DNA of 64,000 bases from the NCBI GenBank assembly GCA_035222895.1, contig JAVYIG010000647.1:207001-271000 (forward strand). The letters run 5' to 3'. Every line of letters begins with the position of its first letter. Positions within the stretch are counted from its first letter, which is position 1. The notes under the pieces are model-generated. The model was not told the DNA's origin and did not search any database. It saw only the letters and a list, made by a program, of their open reading frames with translations. The position numbers were made by a program, and so were the translations under genes. This document shows positions 33,706 to 47,300 of this stretch, piece after piece. This DNA comes from Strongylocentrotus droebachiensis (taxonomy: Eukaryota > Echinodermata > Echinoidea > Camarodonta > Strongylocentrotidae).

Positions 33706-36568
33706 CTGCAGACAAATAAATAAACCAGCAAAAAATGAGGCACTGCCAGAACATTTTGAAGGGGCCGGGGGGTCAATTCACTGACAACTTCTACGAACAT
33801 TTTCCAATAAGAAAACAATGAAAGTCTCGATATTGTGAAATTAACTGAAAAGGGTCCAAAAAAGCGTCCCGCGATATTCATATAGGATTTGCCAACTAAT
33901 TTAAAATTGTCCCAAACTCGTAAAAACAATCACTTACGAAGATTTTAAAAGATAGCCTTAACAAAAAGACCTATATCATTTTTTAGATGGCGCGTGGCAA
34001 CCCCAAACCCTCTCCCCTAAAACAAAATTAAATTAGAATAAATTCATTTTAGAAGGAAAGTAAACACTATGGCCCGAATTCACAAAGGAGGTTTGTCGAC
34101 AAACCGAGGTTTATGTGCGTCATACGACGCGTTTTACGCGTTTTTTACAAACCTGGTTTGTAAAGAACAAAAGGAGGTTTGGCGAAACAAAAGGAGGTTT
34201 GAGCTCAAACCTTGGTCTGAGCTCAAACCTTGCTTTGTGAATTCGGGCCTGACAGTCCACTAAAGGGATAGTTAAGTTTAAACCTTTTAACATAATGATG
34301 TGCCCCCCCCCCCCTTCATCACAGGATATTTGGATGTGAATTATGGGTTGTGTCGGGTGATTTGTGTGGGGATCTTGGTGATTTTCATTCTCGGATTTAT
34401 GCCCAGCGGGTAGTAAATGTATATATCTTTTTGTTGTTGAAGTGGTAGTCTGATTTATCCTTGATAGTGCAACGAATATCTTATGATAATATCGAAATTA
34501 CCTGGTCTGGTTGAGAGCCGATGGCGACGGGGATGTTGTTAATCTCTGTGATGGTGAGGTTGGATATCTCTGGCATCTCAGCATTAGGGAGAGAACAATG
34601 CGACGTACAGGCTCTGCGAATCAGATCTACTGTGTCCAGTCTAACCGTCTGTGTTACGTCGAGGAAGCAAAACGTTGAACAAATGTCACCATAAAATGAT
34701 CAAATTTGGTCAAAACTAATAAACATTGTTGCTCATAATGGCCCATCAAATTGCATTTTTTTTTTTTATTACATCTTTTAATGAAATGTTTTTTTATTGA
34801 CTCATAAAGTTGATATGTTCTCAGAACTTCATTGATCAACCTAACGAGTCATAGAGATTGATCACTACAGTCCTGGGAAGACATAAACATGTTATCATAT
34901 TGTCACAATCATTTCATGAGAAGTAAGACAAGATTATGTCAGCTTAAGTGGCATCAGTGTAGCTTTAATGAGGCGTTTCTAAGCAAATTCATTTCTAATA
35001 AGCATGATAAGGTTATTATTATTCATGCCTCTTCTCAGTGGTTATCTTCTCAGCAGTAAATAAAAAAGACGATCACGATTAAAAAGTAAAATATAATTAA
35101 TACAAATTAATAAATTGTTGTATATTCATCGCAGCTAAATAAATGAAATAAAGAACACATTTATTCACAGAGATGGCTGTGGTTGACCAGTTCTCTTGTA
35201 ATCACATTGTAAAAACAAACATGATACCTGGTTATGGATTCTGTATATCGACTTATTAACTGACGTTTATTCATTCATGGTAGGAAGTAACATCCAATAA
35301 TTTCAAGTATGATATATATATATATATACCTGGGATCCTTTGATATTGATGGCCAGTTCATTTCCTTCCTCTCTTGCAGTACATACAGCGCCTCGTGCAA
35401 GAGTAAGAACTATCTAAATATTTGAGAAGGTAATATTCAAGCCTATATGTCATTATAATGATATAGGTATCCTTGAAATAGGCAAGTAGATTATTAAAAA
35501 AGATATTTGTTTATAAAGAGCATTCAGTAATCAGCAGCATAATAACAATTCTCTTATTTGTATTAGTGGGAGTAGAAGTAGAGCAAGAGCAAGAAGAACT
35601 AGAACAAGAAAAACAAGAACAAGAAGAAAATGGAGGAGGTAGTAGAAAAGGAGAACATGCACATAGAATGAACAAGTGGTTTAAGATTTAAACATAGAAT
35701 CATGACGAATGCTGACAAAATATTACTAACCGATGTTTGGATGTGCTCGATCAATTCTCTGGCGTTCATCGCTAGACCTCGGGCATTCCTCAACAACATT
35801 TTGTCTCCAACATGTAGCTGCCGAAGAGGAAATTCATCCTTCACACTCCATAATTAAAAGCATAAATTGAACAACAAAAAATGTGTAAAACCTAATTAGG
35901 TATGCCGAACTATATAATATATATATATATATATTTCTAATTATAACAAACCTTTATAACAAATTGAATAATCAAACATAAAATCACAAATATAGGTTCG
36001 CAGAACAACACGAATGTATTATGTATATAATATTTTTGAAAACTTATATTTTAAATGTGAGAGTACTTCAAGAGCGATGTTAAGTTTAATTTCATGTAAC
36101 ATTGTTATTAACAATTGGAAATGATATGCTTACAAACTAATATTCACTTGTAACTCATCCTCGTCTTTATATATAATTCCTATGATTATTATTATTATTA
36201 TGATGATGATAAAACTACAACAACAATAAACAAGAACAACAACGAGAGCAACTACTACTACTAAATGTACTAATAATATTGCGGCTGCTGCTGCTGCCTA
36301 CACTCCTACTGCTAATAATAATAATACAAAAAACAATAACAACAATAACAACCACAACAACAACCAGAACCACAACGTGTGTTTAAAGGGGTCATTCACA
36401 CTTCATTTTTATTTAGGTAACCTTGGACTTGATCTGCTCTGGTGCAGTATGAAAGGGGCCTTACTTACATAACATCGTCTGTAAAATCCATGACTTTAAA
36501 ATGTTCAAGATCTGAAAGGTTAAACTCATTCTCTACCGAGTTATTGGCTAAGTCTGCAAGCGTTGGAC

Positions 36569-36614
<46 letters not shown>

Positions 36615-39600
36615 AGATAAATAAAATAAACAATTATAAAGATAAAGGAGAATATATGGGTAAGGAATACAAAGAGGACAAAAACAAGAGAGAGAGAGAG
36701 AGAGAGAGAGGTGGTAACAAACAAATGAAGGAGGGTTACATAATAGACCTTTAAGATCTGTTAAAGGTACCATGTCTCAATAATAGGACACTGTTAACGT
36801 TTAAATTTCATAGATAGGACATACGTGAAATATTCATAATTCTGCAAAGTTCTACAGAATTTGATGCTGGCTGCAAATGGGCCATAGTACCTTTAAAAGA
36901 TTATAAAACAAGAACCAATATGACATGAGTAATGTTAATTTATATAGATACCGCAGTATAGATATCCACATAATGTTAGTTTTCTACAAAAATATATAAT
37001 TGATCAATAATACTAGACTACATTGTATACTCTACATTGTACTTACATGGAAATGCAACTGTATATAATGAATTATATTTCTACATACACTGTGCGATAT
37101 TTACTTATGTTTTAATTTTAAATGAGGTTGAACTATTATTTTGTACATTTATCAGAAACATTGACAGAAAGTGATTTATTCAATGCGAAATGTACATGTG
37201 TCGGAAGTTGGATATTTGTGGAAGTCCGTTTGAATCTGTAATGTGATACAATTTATCACGGGCTTTTTCTGTATCTGTATCTTTACAGGTTTTTTTGTTT
37301 ACGACACAGAATAAACTTCAATGACCTTAATCTGCTGTCCTGTCTCATCATTGAAACTATCCGGTTCCTAGCAAGGTCCAACCCCCACCCACGACACATG
37401 TATTTTTAAAGTATTGTTCATGACCACTGAACTCCATATGTATACTGATAAGAATTACAAACCTGAGTGATCGCAAGCCTCCAGGACCGGAATCATTTTG
37501 TGCATCATCACAATCGTCTGTCTCATTCGTCTCAATGGTAAGGCTTGGGACTCGCTCTTCGATCGGTGAACCCGGTGCAGAAGGGGGAGCTACTGGTCGA
37601 GCTGGAGGAACTTCCGGGCGACCTTCAAGAGGAGCTTCTTGGGGAGCTTCGAGAGGAGCTTCTTGGGGAGTTTCCGGCGTAGTTACCAGAAGAGCTGGAA
37701 GAGCTACTTGACGACCATCAAGAGGAGATTCTTGGGGAGTTTCCGGGATAGTTACCGGAGGAGCTGGAAGAGTTTCTTCGAGACCTTCAGGTGGAGTTTC
37801 ATCCTGTTCAGAATCTGAATCAACCTGCTTCAAAGGGAACACATTCATTAATTTTTCAATCTAGTCTTGAGTTTTAAAAAGAAAATGTATCTCCAGAGAA
37901 ATTGACTTTAATTAACTATGAATTTGTATTTATTTTCATGTTTTTTCTGGAGGGCATGATAGAGAGAATCTAGCGAACATTGAATTCGGATGCGCTGAAA
38001 AGTAGGTCTTCACTTCATAATCATGAAACGAAATCTGAGTCCGGAGGACTAGCCCAATGGGCAAACCTGTTATTTTAATATTCATCGCTGGTGAGTTGGG
38101 GGCATTACTGGCCCGTAGCATGCCCCTGCCTCCTTTAGAAAAGAATATCGTATATCTTGAGTACACAAAGAAAAATGCTACCATCCCTTTTAAATTCCCA
38201 ACCCATAAGGAAACTGTCTAATCTGCTAACTATTAATTTAGTTTTAATTGTCAAAGATTTTTCTTTTTTAACCAATATTCATTTCTGAATTGTGCTTTGA
38301 GTATGAGTTTTAGCATGGATATGGGAGAAAACATAATCCCCAATAATTTCCTAAACACTTACAATTTGTTGAAAACCCAGTTTTCCTCACAAAGTAGTAC
38401 TTAGATCTTTCGTTAAAACCTCTCAACCGGCTTTTTGTTTTAAATTTGCCTTCACTCCCCTAGCCAATCAAGACTAAGATTCTATTTGAGAATTACCCTG
38501 GTTTCCGTATAGAGTATTACTAAAAATGTACATTACATCTGATATTTAACAATACATATGATCCGAACCATAAACATAAAAAAATAAAAGCCTTCAACAT
38601 TCAATACAATTCGCGATTCATATGGTATGACGATATAGTCCATTGGAATTATTCAGCTGAATGGAGACATAGTTTTTTTTTCATTCAATAGGACAAAGTG
38701 TTATGTTTAATTGCTTATTTAAAACATGTTATCATATTGTCACAATCATTTCATGAGAAGTAAGACAAAATTATGCCAGCTTTAAAGTGGCAACAGTGTA
38801 GCTTGAATGAGGCGTTTCTAAGCAAATTCATTTCTAATAAGCATGATAAGATTATAAATATTCATGCCTCTTCTCAGTTGTTATCTTCTCAGTAGTAAAC
38901 AGAAAAGACGATCACGATTAAAAAGTAAAATATAATTAATACAAATTAATAAATTGTTGTTTATTCATCGCAGCTAAATAAATGAAATAAAGAACACATT
39001 TATTCACAGAGATGGCTGTGGTTGACCAGTACTCTTGTAATCACATTGTAAAAACAAACATGATACCTGGTTATGGATTCTGTATATCGACTTATTAACT
39101 GAAGTTTATTCATTCATGGTAGGAAGTAACATCCAATAATTTCAAGTATGATATATATATATATATATACCTGGGATTCTTTGATATTGATGGCCAGTTC
39201 ATTTCCTTCCTCTCTTGCAGTACATACAGCGCCTCGTGCAAGAGTAAGAACTATCTAAATATTTGAGAAGGAAATATACAAGCCTTTATGTCATTATAAT
39301 GATATAGGTATCCTTGAAATAGGCAAGTAGATTATTAAAAACGATATTTGTTTATAAAGAGCATTCAGTAATCAGCAACATAATAACAATTCTCGTATTT
39401 TTAATAGTGGAAGTAGAAGTAGAGCAAGAGCAAAAAGAACTAGAACAAGAAAAACAAGAACAAGAAGAAAATTGAGGAGGTAGAAGAAAAGGAGAACATG
39501 CACATAGAATGAACAAGTGGTTTAAGATTTAAACATAAAATCATGACGAATGCTGACTAAATATTACTAACCGATGTTGGGATGTGCTCGATCAATTCTC

Positions 39601-39754
39601 TGGCGTTCATCGCTAGACCTCGGGCATTCCTCAACAACATTTTGTCTCCAACATGTAGCTGCCGAAGAGGAAATTCATCCTTCACACTCCATAATTAAAA
39701 GCATAAATTGAACCCAAAAAATGTGTAAAACCTAATTAGGTATGCCGAACTATG

Positions 39755-39791
<37 letters not shown>

Positions 39792-40424
39792 TCTAATTAT
39801 AACAAACCTTTATAACAAATTGAATAATCAAACATAAAATCACAAATATAGGTTCGCAGAACTACACGAATGTATTATGTATATAATATTTTTGAAAACT
39901 AATATTTTAAATGTGAGAGTACTTCAAGAGCGATGTTAAGTTTAATTTCATGTAACATTGTTATTAACAATTGGAAATGATATGCTTACAAACTAATATT
40001 CACTTGTAACTCATCTTCGTCTTTATATATAATTCCTACGATTATTATTATTATGATGATGATGATAAAACTACAACAACAATAAACAAGAACAACAACG
40101 AGAGCAACTTCTACTACTAAATGTACTAATAATATTGCGGCTGCTGCTGCTGCCTACACTCCTACTGCTAATAATAATAATACAAAAAACAATAACAACA
40201 ATAATAACCACAACAACAACCAGAACCACAACGTGTGTTTAAAGGGGTCATTCACACTTCATTTTTATTTAGGTAACCTTGGACTTGATCTGCTCTGGTG
40301 CAGTATGAAAGGGGCCTTACTTACATAACATCGCCTGTAAAATCCATGACTTTGAGATGTTCAAGATCTGAAAGGTTAAACTCATTCTCTACCGAGTTCT
40401 TGGCTAAGTCTGCAAGCGTTGGAC

Positions 40425-40460
<36 letters not shown>

Positions 40461-40533
40461 AGATAATTAATATAAACAATTATTAAGATAAAGGATAATA
40501 TATGGGTAAGGAATACAAAGAGGACAAAAACAT

Positions 40534-40576
<43 letters not shown>

Positions 40577-43500
40577 GTGGTAACAAACAGATGAAGGCGG
40601 GTTACATATAGGCCTTTCCAATCTGTTAAAAAAATAAAGTTGAAATATTCATAATTCTGCAAAGTTCTACAGAATTTGATGCTGGCTGCAAATGGGCCAT
40701 AGTACCTTTAAAAGATTATAAAACAAGAACCAATATGACATGAGTAATGTTAATTTATATAGATACCGCAGTATAGATATACACATAATGTTAGTTTTCT
40801 ACAAAAATATATAATTGATCAATAATACTAGACTACATTGTATACTCTACATTGTACTTACATGGAAATGCAACTGTATATAATGAATTATATTTCTACA
40901 TACACTGTGCGATATTTACTTATGTTTTAATTTTAAATGAGGTTGAACTATTATTTTGTATATTTATCAGAAACATTGACAGAAAGTGATTTATTCAATG
41001 CGAAATGTACATGTGTCGGAAGTTGGATATTTGTGGAAGTCCGTTTGAATCTGTAATGTGATACAATTTATCACGGGCTTTTTCTGTATCTGTATCTTTA
41101 CAGGTTTTTTTGTTTACGACACAGAATAAACTTCAATGACCTTAATCTGCTGCCCTGTCTCATCATTGAAACTATCCGGTTCCTAGCAAGGTCCAACCCC
41201 CACCCACGACACATGTATTTTTAAAGTATTGTTCATGACCACTGAACTCCATATGTATACTGATAAGAATTACAAACCTGAGTGATCGCAAGCCTCCAGG
41301 ACCGGAATCATTTTGTGCATCATCACAATCGTCTGCCTCATTCGTCTCAATGGTAAGGCTTGGGACTCGCTCTTCGATCGGTGAACCCGGTGCAGAAGGG
41401 GGAGCTACTGGTCGAGCTGGAGGAACTTCCGGGCGACCTTCAAGAGGAGCTTCTTGGGGAGCTTCGAGAGGAGCTTCTTGGGGAGTTTCCGGCGTAGTTA
41501 CCAGAAGAGCTGGAAGAGCTACTTGGCGACCATCAAGAGGAGATTCTTGGCGAGTTTCCGGGATAGTTACCGGAGGAGCTGGAAGAGTTTCTTCGAGACC
41601 TTCAGGTGGAGTTTCATCCTGTTCAGAATCTGAATCAACCTGCTTCAAAGGGAACACATTCATTAATTTTTCAATCTAGTCTTGAGTTTTAAAAAGAAAA
41701 TGTATCTCCAGAGAAATTGACTTTAATTAACTTTGAATTTGTATTTATTTTCATGTTTTTTCTGGAGGGCATGATAGAGAGAAATGCGAACATTGAATTC
41801 GAATGCGCTGAAAAGTAGGTCTTCACTTCATAATTATGAAACGAAATCTGAGTCCGGAGGACTAGCCCAATGGGCAAACCTGTTATTTTAATATTCATCG
41901 CTGGTGAGTTGGGGGCATTACTGGCCCGTAGCATGCCCCTGCCTGCTCCTTTAGAAAAGAATATCGTTTATCTTGAGTACACAAAGAAAAATGCTTCCAT
42001 CCCTTTCAAATTCCCAACCCATAAGGAAACTGTCTAATCTGCTAACTATCAATTTAGTTTTTATTGTCAAAGATTTTTCTTTTTTAACCAATTTTCATTT
42101 CTGAATTGTGCTTTGAGTATTAGTTTTAGCATGGATATGGGAGAAAACATAATCCCCAATAATTTCCCAAATACTTACAATTTGTTGAAAACCCAGTTTT
42201 CCTCACAAAGTAGTACTTAGATCTTTCGTGAAAACCTCTCAACCGGCTTCATGTTTTAAATTTGCCTTCACTCCCCTAGCCAATCAAGACTAAGATTCTA
42301 TTTGAGAATTACCCTGGTTTCCGTATAGAGTATTACTAAAAATGTACATTACATCTGATATTTAACAATACATATGTTCCGAACCATAAACATACAAAAA
42401 CAAAAAGCCTTCAACACTCAATACAATTCGCGATTCATATGGTATGACGATATAGTCCATTGGAATTATTCAGCTGAATGGAGACATAGTTTTTTTTTCA
42501 TTCAATAGGACAAAGTGTTATGTTTAATTGCTCATTTAAAACATGTTATCATATTGTCACAATCATTTCATGAGAAGTAAGACAAAATTATGCCAGCTTT
42601 AAAGTGGCAACAGTGTAGCTTGAATGAGGCGTTTCTAAGCAAATTCATTTATAATAAGCATGATAAGATTATAAATATTCATGCCTCTTCTCAGTTGTTA
42701 TCTTCTCAGTAGTAAACAGAAAAGACGATCACGATTAAAAAGTAAAATATAATTAATACAATTAATAAATTGTTGTTTATTCATCGCAGCTAAATAAATG
42801 AAATAAAGAAGACATTTATTCACATTGATGGCTGTGGTTGACTAGTACTCTTGTAATCACATTGTAAAAACAAACATGATACCTGGTTATGGATTCTGTA
42901 TATCGACTTATTAACTGATGTTTATTCATTCATGGTAGGAAGTAACATCCAATAATTTCAAGTATGATATATATATACATATATACCTGGGATCCTTTGA
43001 TATTTATGGCCAGTTCATTTCCTTCCTCTCTTGCAGTACATACAGCGCCTCGTGCAAGAGTAAGAACTATCTAAATATTTGAGAAGGAAATATACCAGCC
43101 TTTATGTCATTATAATGATATAGGTATCCTTGAAATAGGCAAGTAGATTATTAAAAACGATATTTGTTTATAAAGAGCATTCAGTAATCAGCAACATAAT
43201 AACAATTCTCTTATTTTTAATAGTGGAAGTAGAAGTAGAGCAAGAGCAAGAAGAACTAGAACAAGAAAAACAAGAACAAGAAGAAAATTGAGGAGGTAGA
43301 AGAAAAGGAGAACATGCACATAGAATGAACAAGTGGTTTAAGATTTAAACATAAATCATGACGAATGCTGACTAAATATTACTAACCGATGTTGGGATGT
43401 GCTCGATCAATTCTCTGGCGTTCATCGCTAGACCTCGGGCATTCCTCAACAACATTTTGTCTCCAACATGTAGCTGCCGAAGAGGAAATTCATCCTTCAC

Positions 43501-44321
43501 ACTCCATAATTAAAAGCATAAATTGAACAAAAAAAATGTGTAAAACCTAATTAGGTATGCCGAACTATATAATATATATATATATGTATATTTCTAATTA
43601 TAACAAACCTTTATAACAAATTGAATAATCAAACATAAAATCACAAATATAGGTTCGCAGAACTACACGAATGTATTATGTATATAATATTTTTGAAAAC
43701 TAATATTTTAATTGTAAGAGTACTTCAAGAGCGATGTTAAGTTTAATTTCATGTAACATTGTTATTAACAATTGGAAATGATATGCTTACAAACTAATAT
43801 TCACTTGTAACTCATCCTCGTCTTTATATATAATTCCTACGATTATTATTATTATGATGATGATGATAAAACTAAAACAACAATAAACAAGAACAACAAC
43901 GAGAGCAACTACTACTACTAAATGTACTAATAATATTGCGGCTGCTGCTGCTGCCTACACTCCTACTGCTAATAATACTAATACAAAAAACAATAACAAC
44001 AATAACAACCACAACAACAACCAGAACCACAACGTGTGTTTAAAGGGGTCATTCACACTTCATTTTTATTTAGGTAACCTTGGATTTGATCTGCTCTGGT
44101 GCAGTATGAAAGGGGCCTTACTTACATAACATCGCCTGTAAAATCCATGACTTTGAGATGTTCAAGATCTGAAAGGTTAAACTCATTCTCTACCGAGTTC
44201 TTGGCTAAGTCTGAAAGCGTTGGACTAATGAGAGAGAGAGAGAGAGAGAGAGCAGATAAATAAAATAAACAATTATAAAGATAAAGGATAATATATGGGT
44301 AAGGAATACAAAGAGGACAAA

Positions 44322-44365
<44 letters not shown>

Positions 44366-47300
44366 GGTAACAAACAGATGAAGGCGGGTTACATATAGGC
44401 CTTTACAATCTGTTAAAGGTACCATGTCTCAATAATAGGACACTGTTAACGTTTCAATTTCATAGATAGGACATACGTGAAATATTCATAATTCTGCAAA
44501 GTTCTACAGAATTTGATGCTGGCTGCAAATGGGCCATAGTACCTTTAAAAGATTATAAAACAAGAACCAATATGAGATGAGTAATGTTAATTTATATAGA
44601 TACCGCAGTATTTTTTTTATTATTTTTTTTTCCCTCTTATTTGTACATTAATAACTCAATGATTGGGTGAAACCTAACATAGGCTAAAAATTAAAGTACA
44701 TTCAACAATTCTTCCAGCTTAGTATTATTTTCTTTGCTAACACATTCATATCTTAAAAATGATCTTAGCAACGACTTGAATTTAAAAAAAAAAGTATGTG
44801 GGTAGTAAACAGAACCATTAACAATCTTCTTAACGTAACATTTATAAATTGCATATTGCGCATAATTTAAAACAATATTCAGAAGTGAATATTTTTTGTT
44901 TCCAATATCCTTACCTACAACTATTATCTTCTGGTCTATTTGTATTTCTATTTGGAATATATTAAATATCAAATTACATATTATTTTCCAAAACAAAGTC
45001 ACATCCTTGCAATATAACATAAAATGAAAAGTTGAGTCAACTTGTCCACAAGAGTTGCATAAATTATTATTAACAATTTGCCATTTATATAAGTTTTCTT
45101 TTGAGGCAATAAACCTATGAATCATCTTGAAATTAAATTGTTTAACTTTATTATTACGAATTTGCTTTAATTTAAATAAAAATACATCTTTCCAAACAAA
45201 GTCATTGTCCAAATCTAAAAAGAAATTCCAAAAGTAAATGATATTTGGTTCTTTTGACTTTTTACGTAATAATAAACTATAGTAATCTTTCACCTTCATA
45301 ACAAAAACATTCACTTTATCCCCTGTTTCTATTTCTATCATATTCGAAATATCACATTCTTGTTCAAATTCATATCTTAATCTATCCAACCAACACTGTG
45401 GAAATGCTTTTTTAAATTTTGGATATTTAAAATCAAATAAGAGTTGTTGTGCTTTCACTTTTGTGTTTAGTATTGTAGGATCATTCCAAATACCATTTGT
45501 AATCAAATTATGAATTTTCAATAAACCGGCCTCTTGCCATTCTCGATAAAACAGTATTCTCTTCTTAAAGGTAATGTTACTATTTTTCCAAATAATTTCA
45601 TTTGGAATATTTTTTACTATAAACATATCAATGAATTTTAGTTCTGACCAAGTACAAAAAAAGATCTACATAGAATTCTGGCAAATTATGTTTAGAGCAT
45701 AATAAATTCATTTCTTTATGTTACAGTTGAAATGTAAACATAGTGGCAAACCCCCTATTTTGTCGGACCAGTATCTAAACATATTTTTCCAATAAGAACC
45801 ATCATCATTAAAAATACGAGATATCCATGCCAAACGAAGTGAAGATATTTTACTAGCAATATCAATCATATTCAATCCACCATTTTCAATATCACTTATA
45901 ATTACATTACGTTTAATTTTATCTTTTTTGGAGTTCCATAAGAAACAAAATAGTAGTCTGTTCAATATCTGTGAAATATGTTTTGGTACTGGTACAACAG
46001 TTGCGGTATATACAATTTGTGACGCCGCTAACATTTTCAAAACAAATATTCTGCCATAAAAAGTAAGATCTCTCATTTTTCCACATATTTAATACATTTC
46101 GAATTTTATCTATTTTTACATTCCAGTTTAAATCTTGTAACAATTTCTTATTTTCGCCTACATATACTCCTAGATATTTTACAGGTTGATCAGTATATAT
46201 AATGGCATTATCATGAACAAAATTATTTACAGTATTCAGTTTCATAACTTCTGTCTTATTCCAATTTATTTTCGGACCTGCATAGTCTCCAAAATCGTTC
46301 ATTTCATTCATAATATATTGTATATCATTAACAGATTCCACAAATAATGTTGTGTCATCTCCATATTGGGAAATTTTTAAACTATCAATACCTAAATCAA
46401 CACTGAATATATCAATCCCTTTAATGTTTTATTTTGTCTTATTTTGCACGCTAATATTTCCACTACTATGTTAAAAAGTAATGCCGATAATGGGCAACCC
46501 TGGCGAACACCTCTTCCAATAACTAACTTTTCTGAAATCCATCCATTATTCATTACACTTATTTCTTCACGTTTGGATTTCGGCAACAGTTTACTCTATA
46601 ATTTACCAAATTCACAAATTGCACAGTTACAAAAACTACAAAATGCAGCTGCACGCATCATTTCTCTGTCAAGCAAACATAGTCACATTACTCCTATCTT
46701 ACAAAATCTCCATTGGTTGCCTGTAAAAGAACGTATAATTTTCAAAATCCTTCTTTTAGTTCATCAAATCATGAACAAAACAGCTCCTGAATACAACCAG
46801 TCTTTAGTTCACCTCTACCAACCCACACGTACCCTCCGATCTTCCAACTCTGGTCTTCTACACATACCGCTTTCAAAGAAATCTTGGGGGGAACGAGCTT
46901 TTGCTCATGCCGGACCAGCCCTGTGGAATTCACTTCCACCGGAGCTGAAGAACTCCGACTCTTCAACATCTTTTAAGAGCAACCTTAAATCCCATTTGTT
47001 TAATTTTGCGTTTTGAAGACAGACATTCATTCTTTCCTTCTTTCATTTTTGCATTTTCTTTCTTATGTAAATGTACCGATTCTTTGTCATGATGTAATGT
47101 GTTCCTAATATTTTGAAGCGCCTTGAGCATTTAATTAAAATGGATAATGGCGCTATATAAATCTCATGTATTATTATTATTATTATAAAAGGTCTTTATC
47201 CAGGATATAAAAGATTCTTTAAAATTGAATTTACGTAGTACATGAAATAGGAAAAAATGAGAAACATTGTCGAACGCTTTTTTAAAATCCAAAAAGAATA

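Noticed and set aside
41350..41679. Plus-strand 109-codon Gly/Ala/Arg-rich frame
   Set aside because: Antisense shadow of the linker exon; no splice or start support, and equivalent frames are not kept in all units.
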